Below are positions 1-11,196 of a DNA stretch of 64,000 nucleotides, piece by piece (position 1 is the stretch's first letter; every line of letters starts with the position of its first letter). The translations under genes and the position numbers were made by a program. The stretch comes from Codonopsis lanceolata (Eukaryota; Streptophyta; Magnoliopsida; Asterales; Campanulaceae). The notes under the pieces are model-generated. The model ran no database searches. It was not told where the DNA came from and saw only the letters and a program-made list of their open reading frames with translations. Location: positions 108,478,094-108,542,093 of the forward strand of contig CM028377.1 in assembly GCA_013146195.2 (NCBI GenBank), given 5' to 3'.

Positions 1-1077
1 AAACAATAAAAAATAAATAAATAAAGTGTCTTACATGACATATCACCTATAAGGATTGACATACTCACACCTCATAGAGCATCCTCAGTCATGTAGGCTT
101 TTTCTTAAACTCTTTTGTGGTCGCCACATGTGGCATCATTTTCACCTCAAAAGGCAAAAATCTCAAATCTGTATCCCTATCAATAAAAGTCTCAATAACT
201 TTTTATGGGCACCTTGTATATACTACATTACTTATCATATATTATATACATGCATTTTATATACTATACAGTCCCTTCATGCCTAAATAGTTGTTTTTAC
301 TATGCACACAGATTTAAAAAAATTAATTGATTATATCATAAATATTTGTATAATATGTAATTTTCTATAAAACTCTTGAGAATATGTTATAATTAAAGTA
401 GAAAAAAGTAAGAATAAAATAATAACAGAGTTTTTAAAAAAGATGAGTTTAGAAACTAGACAATTTACTTAATCAATGGTAATTATTTAGAAGTGAGTAT
501 CATATAATTACTCAAAAGAATTTCTTCTCTTTTTTTATAAACACGCACAAAGATTTCATTTTTTCTACGAGCCCCACCTCTATGTCGTAAAACCTTAAAC
601 AAATGATTCTATGTTGTCTCTAATAACAATGTGCTCCTCCAAAAGCTTTTTTTCCAAACAACGGGTTTAGAAAAAAGAATCTATTCTGTTAAAGCGCGTA
701 CAACGAAGCATCCCATTGCGATTTAATGGGTATCAAAAGAGAATCAAAAAAAGAAAAGGTAGTTGAGTATCATATTCACTCAAATCAAACCAGCCAACGC
801 CTCCCTCTCTCTCCAAAATTTGATTTTTCCCCTTTTTTGGTATTTTAGTAGGTGAAAAAAGTATTTTATTATTTATTTTTACTTTAAAAAAGTAAACATT
901 TTTATCTAGAAATAGATGATTGGTTTGCATCATTTGAACACCAACCCAATTTTCAAAATAGATGGTGGGGTATGTAAAGTGAATAAAGACAAGGATGAGG
1001 TATGAAAAATTATTAAAGTTTGTGTCAAGCTCTGGTATATTATTTGGGTAGGTTATGGGTACAAATGAATTTTTTAT
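1..1077. other. AT-rich stretch, no gene recognised
   Basis: Strongly AT-rich sequence with many stop codons in all frames. The short open frames here (60-80 codons) are low in complexity, start without a recognisable context and match no family I know. No terminal repeats or splice-bounded coding exons were seen. Probably intergenic or very old transposon-derived DNA. Confidence 0.6.
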
Positions 1078-2715
1078 GGGTTAATATTACTTTTGGTACC
1101 CTAACTTTACCTACTTTTCACTTTTGGTACCCTTTGTACCCAAAATATCAAATATCATCTTAAACGATTACCAAGTTCATCAACTTTCATACTTTTTGTT
1201 ACAAATCTATCAAACCCAAACAGAAGACCTGATGTTCTAGATTGGAAACCGATTACGTCCAAACATTTCTTCCCCAATTCGTCCTCCTTCCCCAATTTTG
1301 GCCCCTTCTCTTTAGAACCCTAACCCTAATCCCCAAATTTCTTCCATATTTCTTCAGTTAATATCAAATCATTCGTATGAGCTGATTAAAACCCTAAATA
1401 GAATGCAATTGAAACCACAACCACAATCCTAAGACTGATAAGAAACCTGAATTGAAATTGGGAACCATATAGAATAGTAAGAAGGAAGTGAAAGATGTTG
1501 AAACATTTTGTTTTAGAAAGGGGATGGTTATTAGATTTGATAAGAATGATGACAGAAGATTAAGAGCAAGTTGTAGAAATGAAGAGTGTGATTGGTATGC
1601 ATATGTTGCACCATTGCAAAATGACAAATCATGGCAATTGAAAGGTTACAATCCAAATCATATACAGTGTGGATGGACTTACAACAACCCAAGTATTAGG
1701 TCTGGTTGGATTGGAAAGGAAATTCATGAAGAAATTCAAAGATAATCCAAGTTTAGGAACTAAAGAATTCATGAATGAGTTGTGTACCAAACTTAAGGCT
1801 AATGTCTCAAAACAACAAGCACATAAAGCAAAAAAGAAATCCAAAATTGGAAGGGACTTTGAAGCAACAATTTCACCAAATAAGAGACTATTGCCTAGAT
1901 TTGCTTAGGTCAAATCTAGGTTCAAGTGTGGTTTGGAAATTGTCTGATGTTGAAGCTGGTAAACCTAAATTTCAAAGGGTTTACATTTGTTTTGATGCTT
2001 ATAAAAAATGGTTTCAGTTATGTAGGAAGATTATAGGGGTGGATCGATGTTTTTTGAAAGGCTCTCAAGGTGGACAGTTGTTGACAGCAGTTGGGGTTGA
2101 TCCAAACCATCAAATGTTTCCCATAGCGTATGCAGTGGTTGAAAATGAAACAAAAGACTTTTGGACTTGGTTCTTGTCATTGTTAGAGAGTGACATAGGC
2201 TTTGAAGATCAATATGAATGGACATTCATGAGTGATAAACAGAAAGGGTTCATACCTGTATTTGAAGGTCTGCTTCCAAACACTGAAAATAGGTTATGTG
2301 TTAGACATTTACACACAAACATGAAAAGTGATGGGTTCACAGGGCAGTCGATCAAAAATGTTTTATGGGCAACAGCTAGGGTAGCCAGGGTTGAAGTAAG
2401 GCAAGAATAGAAGAATTGAAAGAGTTGGATGGAGATGCTTATGAGTGGCCAATCAATAAGCCTGCAAGTCAATGGTCTAGATCACATTTTGGTACTCAAC
2501 CTAAGTGTGATATCTTGCTTAACAATGTGTGTGAAAGCTTCAATGTTTTATTCTTGATGCAAGAGACAAGCCAATTATAATTATGCTTGAGACAATAAGA
2601 CATTTGGTGATTAGTAAGTTGCAAGTTAATAGGGATAAAACCAAGAACTAGGATTGGAGACTATGTCATATGATAAGAAGTCTTGTTCAGAAGAATTCCA
2701 AGGAAGGTGCTGAGG
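1078..2715 (+). pseudogene. Decayed Mutator-like element transposase (MULE-1)
   Basis: Broken transposase of the MuDR/MULE superfamily, the nuclear DDE enzyme that moves Mutator-like elements. The first segment (1488-1742) looks like the MuDR N-terminal DNA-binding region, with a C-x4-C-x-W pattern. After two frameshifts (near 1745 and 1880) a long frame (to 2410) carries the MULE catalytic core: GVDRCFLKG with the first Asp, then GQLLTAVGVDPN, then FMSDKQKGF with the second Asp, then a C-x2-H pair. Later pieces (2400-2715) continue in other frames with the typical NNVCESFN stretch. The upstream GGGTTAATATTAC at 1078 resembles a MULE terminal repeat, but no matching right end is visible; the right side is cut off by a Tat-like LTR. 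Not functional as it stands. Confidence 0.8.
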
Positions 2716-3027
2716 GCATACTGTGAGTGCCCTGGATTTTCACATTTTATTTTCCCTTATAGGAAAACAAATTCAAAACGTTTTAAGGCGCGTGGAATAT
2801 GTCCGGCCTCATTGTGGACTCAAAATATGATCAACAGAGTCGCCATCTTTATTTTAAGGAAAAACAAAGAAAAACTAGATGTAACCAAATTTGCAAAGGG
2901 TTCGGAGGTTAAGTTACGAGGTGGGAATGTGTTAGACACACAACTCGCCCTTTCGGTCTCAAAATAGTTTTTTGACCAAAATATGCTTTTTATATATATT
3001 TATTTAGCAGATGAAATAAAGCATTTA

Positions 3028-3072
<45 letters not shown>

Positions 3073-3340
3073 ATTATTATTATTATTATTACAACACTTG
3101 TCACAGTCTCCTTTCGGGAGTTACAAATACATTTATAAAATTTTTGCCATAATAATAGCTTTTTTTTAGTGCTATTTCCTATAGAAATTCGGGCAGCATA
3201 ATGGTTTACAGTGTGCCATTACCCCTAGATAATGGTCTAGCTTTCTTTCATGCATGAAATAATTGAGCCTGCATCTTTAAGTCATGCATCGTATAAAATA
3301 ATATCGCGTTACATTTAGAAATGTGTATAAAATCTGGTAC
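2716..3340 (-). mobile_element. Tat-like Gypsy LTR end and leader fragment
   Basis: Read on the - strand, this segment closely matches the + strand LTR at 11197-11813. Shared stretches include ATTTTATTTCAT, TTTTGAGA-CGAAAG, ACACATTCCCACCTCGTAACTTA and CTTAAAATAAAGATGGCGACTCTGTT (interrupted here for length). TGGCGACTC at the LTR end is typical of the primer-binding region of Tat/Ogre Ty3-Gypsy elements; that assignment is from memory of the family. The upstream part (3150-3340) matches the + copy poorly, so the LTR is truncated or of a different subfamily. It lies just downstream of the PMD pseudogene in the same orientation. Confidence 0.6.
3030..3091. repeat. (TA)n/(TTA)n microsatellite
   Basis: About 19 TA units followed by about 8 TTA units, lying inside the - strand Tat-like LTR where the + copy has a short ACATATATATTTG stretch. 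Confidence 0.95.
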
Positions 3341-3375
3341 AGGAAAAAAAAGTGAATAAGTGTAGGTAAACGGAG

Positions 3376-6300
3376 CTAGTGAGCGCGAGAAGATCTGCTC
3401 CTTCCAAGGTTGCCACCCATAACTCGAGGGCCGAACCCGCCAATCCTGTACTCCCGTCCCCTCGCCTGAGCACGACTTGATCCGCCGGCTGCATCATCAT
3501 CATCATCCCGGTGCCTGGTCTTCCGCACTGCATCATTCCCCCAGTAGGAAAACTCGTCCACAAGCCGCTGATACAATTTGTTGATGCTGAAGAAGCCCCT
3601 CAACAGCCACTTATACGTCGATACATTAACTTGGGAAAAGGTGTTGAGACAACAAAAGAAAAATGTGTCAGTCTCCAAAAAAAATGAAATGAAATGAGGC
3701 AATAAAAAAAAAAGGCAGGAAAAATGTTTACCGTGCGAGCTTGTTCTGGGACATGATACTCCTCCGGGATGTCCACATCGGTAAAACTTCCTCCACAAGT
3801 CTTCCGTCACGATGATATCGGAAGGTGGAGAAAGCCTCGGCAGGCGCAGAAAATTCCAACTGCACGTCAGGAGCCGGACAAGAAGGCTTCGGCCTGTCAG
3901 AAATGTGAGAAGCCCGCTTGGCTACTACAGGGACAGGATGGACAGGATGGAGCATAATCCTCAGAAACTCCTCATATGAGATGACTGGGTAATCGCTCTG
4001 AGGCATAAGAAATCTCGATAGGCATAGATACCTGTTCGGCAAGAAGTTCGGGGCAATCACCCAAGGAGGAGGTGCATGGGGTGTCACTGGAAATGTCGGG
4101 AGCATGGAATGCTAGCGGTTGACTTGTTCACCCATATACAACGAATCAACCATGATAGACACCATCAGTATCCGGCATCTGCTCATCTCCAGAGAAATCA
4201 TATAAGGTCCCACCAGACCTCTCTAGGGGAATAAATGCACGGTGCCCGGGTTCGAGCTGGCTATCCTATCCCGCATCATCACCTTATCCAGGTAGTGGCC
4301 ATCTCGATCCGGCCCTACTCGGTTAGCATTCACGAATTCGACCAGATAAGGTGGTTCGTGAATGCCATGGCGCCGGGGTAAAATGAAAAACCGAGTAAGT
4401 CCAGACCTACAAAAAAAATGCTGACAAAAATGAATGATGCTGATGAAAACAAAAAAAAGGACAAAAAAAAGACAAAAGCAGGAAAAAAGAAGGATACCTC
4501 CCAAGCCGGAGCAAAGCCATTAAGAGTTGATGAATAATTGCGGCTTGCCCTATCCATAGAAGCGTAAAGCTCGGCCAGGCCTGCCTTCCCCAAGTCATAA
4601 TCAATAACATGGTCCAAGTCCCGCAGACATCCCAGGAGGGAAACCCTCAAAGAGGTGGAAGAATTGGCGAAGAGTGACATCCCAAGGAAAAAGAACAAGA
4701 ACGCCATGGCAACGCGAGCTACGGCCCCGCTGTCAGTCCCATCAACTTGCCCTACGTTTGCTAGAAGCCAGCTCTTAACACTGCCAATAAAGATCTCATC
4801 CGTAGATTTATATTCGGGTACAAAACCCAGAGATCTTCCACCACGTCGTGATGATGATGGAGGGTATTATTCGGCTCCAAAGTCCGGCCAATGCTGATAG
4901 GGATACCCGTGATAGCAGCAAAATCACTCGGGGTCAAAGTCGCCTCCCCCCAACTGAAATGAAAAGTGTGGGTGGTGTCCCACCAGTAGTCCTACAAAAC
5001 GTCAAAAATAGGCAAATAACTACGGAAGGGACGGAAGGCCCGCAGGAACTCACTGAAGCCAAAAGACTCCACCAAAACCCGTGCCGCCACGGGCATTAAG
5101 TTATAGATGTCTTAAACTTTGTCGCAGCTTGCCTGAATCCTGGTCAGGGTCCTGCGCGTCTGAAAGAAGAAAAAAAAAGAGAGAAAGGAAAGACAGTAGC
5201 ATCTCAGTATCAGAAAAAGAAGCAGGTAAGATTCCTATCTTTTACTAAACCTCATGTGTATGTCATTAAATTAGGCAATATCTAAAAAAAAAAAAAGAGC
5301 ATTTTGCATATATCGCATTTTTGTAAAAAAAAAATCATCATCATAAAATATTTGCATTTTGCATAATACATCAAAAGAAAAAAAATGTTTTACATTCAAA
5401 AAAAGAAAAGAAAAAATGTTGCATTCATGCATTCATTAAAAAAAAAAGTATTTGCATTCAAGAATAATAAAAATATTGCATCTTTGCATTCAAAAAAAAA
5501 CATGTGCTATACTCGTGCTTTTGAAAAATAACTTTTGCATTTTTGCAATCTGAAAGAAAAAAAATGTGTTTCGCATTCAAAAATAAATACATGTTACACA
5601 CATTGAAAAAAATAATATTCATGCAACATTTTAGCAATCATCTAAAATTTTCCTATGTCGCATTTGCATTCCCATGCATGAATCTAATAAAATGATATAT
5701 GCATGCATTAGCAATTCATCATTTGCATTCATTTTTTTAATAATCGCATTTTAGCATTCACTTAAATAAAAATGTTGCAAATATTGAAAGGAAAATATTT
5801 CTATTTGCATTTGGCATACATCTCTGCAGCATGTGGATTCATAAAAACGAATATTATTGCATAAAGCATTCCTATCACATTTTGCATGCATGCATCCAAA
5901 AATATATTCGAAAAAATGCATCACGTATCCGAAAAGTCTATCATATAATCACGCATCATAAAAAATATTTTGAAGTTCAAACATGCATCATATAGTCAAG
6001 AAAAAAAAACCAGTTACATGAAATATGCATCACATAGTCAAATAATGTCAATTATTTCAAATATGCATCGCAAAAATAAATAGCTTGAATTTTATATTTT
6101 TGTTGTGAATGAATTGCCAAATTGCATGTATAAGCATCAAAATCAAGAGCAGGCATACTCCAAGAATCCAAAACAGCAAAGAAACTTAGCAGATCTGGAA
6201 AATCGACCAAATGGGTTTGTGGAGAAAAGACTTACAGCGGGAATCGGAAGATTGAACACGTGTGTTTTCCAATCACGAAGGATATTGCCTCAGTCGTCCT

Positions 6301-6415
6301 TCGAGTAGAAATATCTGACGTGATTTCGGATCAAGGGAGGAAGTTCCTTCCTTTCCTCGCCCGAATCAGTATACATCGGTGCCTTTCCTTTCCGAGATCT
6401 TGAGGAAGAAGTCAT
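3376..6415 (-). pseudogene. PMD-1: plant mobile domain gene, four-exon pseudogene
   Basis: A gene of the plant mobile domain (PMD, MAIN/MAIL1 or 'PP7 long form' type) family can be followed on the - strand. Exon 1 is 6415 to about 6232, starting MTSSSRSRKGKAPM and ending at a GTAAGT donor. Exon 2 is 5159-4498: a TTTCAG acceptor, DTTHTFHFSWGEATLTPSDF with GIPI (the PMD signature), then VDGTDSGAVARVAMAF and DYDLGKAGLAELYASMDRAS. Exon 3 is 4406-3732 and exon 4 is about 3634-3376, ending in an Asp/Arg-rich tail and TAG. Breaks seen: stops in exon 1 (after YFYSKDD), two in exon 2, two in exon 3, and a frameshift near 4800. PMD genes are known both as host genes and as cargo of Gypsy and MULE elements. 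Here it ends about 40 bp before an LTR in the same orientation, which suggests carriage by a Tat-like retrotransposon. That link is inference. Confidence 0.75.
5170..6230. repeat. Low-complexity TTTGCAT/poly-A region in PMD-1 intron 1
   Basis: About 1 kb dominated by short A-tracts separated by GCAT, for example TTTGCATTCAAAAA and GCATCACAT, repeated dozens of times without a fixed period. On the PMD-1 strand it is the body of a T-rich first intron bounded by the GTAAGT donor near 6231 and the TTTCAG acceptor at 5160. No coding sequence seen. Confidence 0.7.
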
Positions 6416-7116
6416 CTATTAAGCAAAACAAACAATTTGGCAAAAGAAAATCGAGAAATGGAGAAGAAATGAAGAAATAAGCTTGCCGACAATAACAATG
6501 GCAGCAAAAATGACGAAGTGAAAGTGAAGCTGCTGCTTCTGCTTCACTGCACGTATATGAAGGAAGAAAATTGGGAAGTTTCACTTCCCCCCTACAAAGA
6601 TCAAAGTTCAGCACTTAAGTCTTCAAGTTGCCCAAATTGCAAAATGGCCCTGAAAGCTTAACGAAAGGTTAACAAAGTTAGCTTTGTTAACAAAAATTGA
6701 TGGTCATCCATCAGAAATAAAAAGAAAGCTTATGTCCTCAGTAGGCTAGCTATAAGAAGATCAGAAAGGCAGAAATTACAAGCAACAACAAAGAAAATGC
6801 AACGGTAAAAAGAAGAAAAAATGCAAAGAAAGAAAGAGAAAAAAATGTAAAGAGGGAAAGAAAAAAAATGCAAGAAAGAAAAATGCAAGAAAAAGAAAAA
6901 TGCAAGAAAGACAAATGCAGCAGAAGCAAAAGCAACAAAAGCAAAAGCATCAGTAGAAGCAAAAGCAAGAGAAACAAAAGTAGCAGCAGAAGCAAAAGCA
7001 TCAAAGGCAGCAGAAGCAGCGAAAGCAGCAAAATCAGCAAATGCAGTGACAGAACAAAAGCAAGAAAAGGCAAGGAAAGGTAAAGTATTCATATTTTACA
7101 TGCATACATCTCATTT
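6416..7116. other. PMD-1 upstream leader and purine-rich tract
   Basis: Immediately upstream of the PMD-1 start (- strand) the sequence is T/C-rich, as in a 5' leader. Farther out (6780-7080, + strand) lies a degenerate tract of AAAG, GCAAGAAA and AGCAAAAGC units. Its open frames (Lys/Ser-rich on +, Leu-rich on -) are products of the repeat, so I do not call them genes. Confidence 0.55.
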
Positions 7117-7544
7117 GGTCCCACCATCGCATTCGATGAAGGATGTCCACCTTTGAGGATGCGATGTTTTCCTGCTTTCTAGGAGTAACGTAGGATCATC
7201 TCCTCACGGGGCGTAACCCCGAGACGAATGATCAAACTTGAATCTTGGTCCCACCATTGCATTCGACGAAGGATGTCCACCCCTGAGGATGCAATGTTTT
7301 ATGATGTGTTCCACCATCGCATTTGACGAAGGATGTCCACCCCTAAGGATGCGATGTTTTCCTGCTTTCTAAGAGTAGCGTAGGATCATCTCCTCAGGGG
7401 GCGTAACCCCAAGACGAATGATCAAACTTGAATCTTGGTCCCACCATTGCATTCGACAAAGGATGTCCATCCCTGAGGATGCAATGTTTTATGATGTGTT
7501 CCACCATTGCATTCGACGAAGGATGTCCACCCCTGAGGATGCGA
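7117..7544 (+). repeat. Tandem repeat, about 190 bp period, left part
   Basis: Two full copies (about 7119-7309 and 7310-7500) and the start of a third. Each unit has two hairpin-like modules that open with CATCGCATTCGACGAAGGAT (or CATTGCAT) and close with GAGGATGCGATG (or GCAATG), so ATCGCAT and ATGCGAT can pair. Between them is CGTAGGATCATCTCCTCA followed by GGGGCGTAACCCC. The third copy is split by a solo LTR and resumes at 10545. Tandem repeats just before a 3' LTR are common in Tat-lineage elements; here the LTR follows at 11197. Confidence 0.85.
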
Positions 7545-10544
7545 TGTGAGAACCCAAACCCATTACTTGCATTATTTGTTTTATACCTTATTAACATGTT
7601 TGTATTATGCCTTAACATGTTAGATACTTCTATTTGTCCATGTCTGGCTCGTATTATAATTATTACGTTCCTTGTCGCTTGAATACCTTCTATGCTTAGC
7701 ATACCTTGCCGTTATGCCTTGAGTGTTGCCTTAGCATGACTTGCACTCAACCAAGACTTGTTAGGGTTCTATTGTCTTCCATAGATGACTTAGAACATTC
7801 ACCTTGATCATTGTAAGCTTGATTGGAAGTTTAGAAACCTTCTTGCTTTGTTTGGCCTTAACGATTTTCCCTCGTTTCCCGTATTGCTTGTATTTCGACG
7901 TGCGAAATGTTCGTTGAGTTCTTGGACTTGTATTCAAGTCATAACCATGTTTAAACAAGCCTTTTCCATGCCCAAGTTATCCTAGTTTTATTGACGTTTG
8001 ATTCGGGTTTGATTCGTCAACCAATCGTCGCATGATTCGAGCCTTGTCCTACCTTGTTCCGGGTGTTGTTCGGGTGTGTTTCTGACTTGTTTTGAGTTAT
8101 GTTAGACACTAGAATGGTTGCCCATAATTTTGGGACCATTTAGGACTTGTTTAAGTCAAGTTTTGGAGCTCCAGAAGCCCAGGCGGCCGCATGGCTCGAG
8201 TGAGCGCGCCCAATCTTGAGAGCAATTGAAAAAGTGAGACAGCCCCAGTAGTTGAGGCGGCCGCATGGCCAAGGTTGAGGCGCCCGCCTCAGCTCAATTT
8301 CTGCTACGGGAATTTTTCCCCTTGTTCTGCTATATCCGACTTTTGGTACTTTAAACTCCTTCCTATTTGGCCCTAATCCTACCTATTAGACCCTAATCAA
8401 GTTAGATTAGTATTAACCTCAATCTCTCTCCTCTTGACATGTGGATTTGTCCACCCTCCTCCTCTTGACAAGTGGATTTCCACCCATATCATGCAAGGTA
8501 TAAAAGCCTCCCCTTTTGTTTAATCAAACTTAAACCTTCATTTTCAGATTTTCTTCTCTCTCTCTTGCCAAGCTTTGTGTGTGTAGAGAAAATGTGAGAT
8601 TAGTGTGTGTTGCTTCCATAGATTGAGCTCCCGACCTCCGATTGCCAAACCGAGACCACCGGAGTGAAGCTATCGTCGAGGAGCACGTTTCCATCCGGAT
8701 AGTTTATGCTCAAACCATCCTTTTCCTTGGTGAAGGTAAGCTATTGATTCCCCCTTAGGTTGTATGTTAGACTTGCCATGTTCCCCTCTTCTATTGATTT
8801 CTATGCTCCTACCATGTCCAAGCCATGATTGTGGATGTTTTGATCTTTTGAGATTTTGAATAATATGTTCATCTTGTTGATTGAGACCTATGCCTAGAAT
8901 TAATTATGTTCTATGCTTCCTTAGGAACAACTAATGTTCTTGGATTAATAGATTTTGATAACTCTTGGAGATTATGATTTCTAGGGTTTCATATGCCATG
9001 TATTGATCATCCTATTGAATTGGGTCCTAGGCTTAGAATTAATTGTGTTCTATGTCCCCCTATGAATAATTAATGTTCTTGGACCCTTGCATTTTAATAA
9101 CCTTTGAAATAATGATTCTAAGGTCCACTTGAATTCGAATTATTGATAATTCTTGACTATGGTTGTTAAATGGATTAATGACCTAGCCGATCATATACGA
9201 GAACTTAGAAAAGGGTTTATGATGCATTTAGCGTCCTAACTCTATTGGATGAATTGTTAGAGACGACTCAACGGAGTCAAGTTTAGCGAGCTATTGAACA
9301 ATACCGGCTCACCGATCAATCCCTACGACGTTCTAAACACGTTTCCCTAAGAATAATAATTCTAGACCCCTGAACTTGGATTGATTACCTTGCTTGATCT
9401 TGAATGTCATATCATAGAATGCCTAATTGACATGTGAGTTCGCTCTTGTCGAACTCAATCCTACTTGGTTATTGATGAGAATAATTTACTTGTCATGAAC
9501 GAGATCGCTCTTGTCGACCTCGTTCTCTACTTGAGAATTTTGTTAAGTATACATTACTTGGCATTTGCATGAGTCCACCGGCATCCGTCTTTGCCTTTGT
9601 TCACACACGCCTCACTGTGGCCACGGTGGGGAAGTAGCTCCATTCTTTGTAATCATTTAAGAGCATCACGGTGACTATCCCTGCATCTCCTGGAAGATCG
9701 ATGTACTTACACACATTCGATACCCGCACATTCCGATAACGCTTGATGCTGAACTACGTAGCGGCCCGGCTCTCCATATATCCTTATCCTACGTGATTTA
9801 ATTATACGCACTTATATGAAACAATGTGCATCTTGGATATATGACCTCTATGCTTATGTGACGATATCTTGCCTTGTATGTTGCATATTGCCATGACATG
9901 CATGATTGATAGCTTACAAGTCTTTATGACTTACCCTTTCCCCTTTACTGCTTTAGATCCTAGCAAGACAGGTCCTGCTCGTTGAGACTCGCTGTGTTCG
10001 TGCTTTGTGCCCTTTTGGTTCGCCGTTGATATTTGAAGAGGTGGTTTAGTTGTCCTCTTCCTCTTGTTTATATTTTGTAAGGACGACGGGTTTAAGCAAG
10101 TCAACTAGACTATGCTTGGGTATTTGTGTAGAACTTGATTTGTAACTCTTGTTAGCTACTAGTAGTTATATCACTTGTAGTACTTGTAACCCTTTTGTGC
10201 CGGCATTGTGTAAGCCGAGCTTTGGTTAACTTGTTATTATTCCACTACGTATTAGTCTTCCGCTGAGCAAGCTTTTAGCTCCTATTTAATTCTTGTCCAT
10301 GAACTGTTAGCTTGGGTTCCGGCTTGTAGTGTCGCCGATGACTTGGTTATATTGTTTAACTGTTTATCAGGTTGAAAAGGTTTTAAAAATACCGGCCGTT
10401 TGGTGCCGAGGCGTGCTACGTCTCTAATGTTGCGTCACGTCGTTTTTATAAATTAAGTCCTTGCATGTTTATTTGTCTACTTGTTTCCTTCCTTTGGGCG
10501 GTCCGACCCTCGGTTCCACCTCGGACCCGGGCCGAGTCGCCACA
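7545..10544 (+). mobile_element. 3000-bp solo LTR with 5-bp target duplication
   Basis: Begins TGTGAGAACCC and ends GAGTCGCCACA (TG...CA ends). It is flanked on both sides by TGCGA (7540-7544 and 10545-10549), a clean 5-bp target duplication. The split tandem-repeat unit reads through perfectly once LTR and one TGCGA are removed, so the boundaries are exact. A TATAAAAG box is at 8499. No internal domain, primer-binding site or polypurine tract is present between copies, so this is a solo LTR left by recombination. The end motif and several internal blocks recur in the - strand LTR at 54.5-61.9 kb. Probably Ty3/Gypsy from its size; lineage not determined. Confidence 0.9.
8499..8506 (+). promoter_or_regulatory. 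TATA box of the solo LTR
   Basis: TATAAAAG about 950 bp into the LTR, followed after 60-80 bp by CT-rich leader-like sequence (TTCTTCTCTCTCTCTTGCC). Position and context fit an LTR core promoter; activity is unknown. Confidence 0.55.
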
Positions 10545-10549
10545 TGCGA

Positions 10550-10860
10550 TGTTTTCTTGCTTTCTAGGACTAGCGTAGGATCATCTTCTCACGAGGCGTA
10601 ACCCCGAGACGAATGATCAAACTTGAATCTTGGTCCCGCCATTGCATTCGACGAAAGATGTCCACCCCTGAGGATGCAATGTTTTATGATGTGTTCCACC
10701 TAAGTGTTCAACCTTTTCTGCGAGGGGGTCGTGTGCCCCGGGCCAGTGAAAAGGTTATCGCACTCCGACGAAGGGCCCTGCCCGGAGGATGCGATCTATC
10801 CTACCATCACGTTCAGCAAAGGGTTCGACCCTTTAAGGATGCGATGTTTAATCTTGGTAT
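10550..10860 (+). repeat. Tandem repeat, right part, and diverged units
   Basis: Continuation of the third 190-bp unit after the solo LTR (CTTTCTAGGACTAGCGTAGG, then GGCGTAACCCCGAGACG), followed by more diverged modules that still end in GGATGCGAT (10790 and 10838). The 98- and 72-codon open frames across it are repeat artefacts. Confidence 0.8.
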
Positions 10861-11196
10861 TCCACCTAGCGTTGTTTGTTTGCATCGGACCGGACTACGT
10901 TTGGTCTGATTCCTTTTATTAAGGGATACGTAGGCAGCCTACTTCGGTAGGTCCGACCATCAGAGCACTTAATTTGCATATCTACTTAACAACTACGATA
11001 ACATACTACAACCGACTAAATATGTCTAGGATATGCGAGATTTGACATGCATTATAAACTGTTGCATTATAACTACTACCTGTTGCATCACTCCCCATTA
11101 TAATTTCCACGAAATTAGGGAGTCTATTTCTTATCAACGATGTTCATTTACTCGGTAAGCTGCGGGTTACCCGTAAACTCCATCGTTAAGGGGCTC
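10861..11196 (+). other. Tat-like 3' untranslated segment with polypurine tract
   Basis: No coding sequence recognised. The segment ends GTTAAGGGGCTC directly before TGTAGACACCCC, which has the look of a polypurine tract preceding a 3' LTR. Confidence 0.5.

Noticed and set aside
6730..7092. Leu-rich and Ala/Phe-rich frames of 107-120 codons on the - strand and a Lys/Ser-rich frame on +
   Set aside because: They come from a purine-rich simple repeat (AAAG/AGCAAAAGC) free of stops by composition; no domain or start context.
7117..7544. CRISPR-like array
   Set aside because: Repeats with palindromic arms were noticed, but the units are long (about 190 bp), the intervening parts are also repeated, and the context is a plant retrotransposon.
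10613..10922. Frames of 98 and 72 codons on +
   Set aside because: They span the 190-bp tandem repeat and its diverged units; coding would be a side effect of the repeat.
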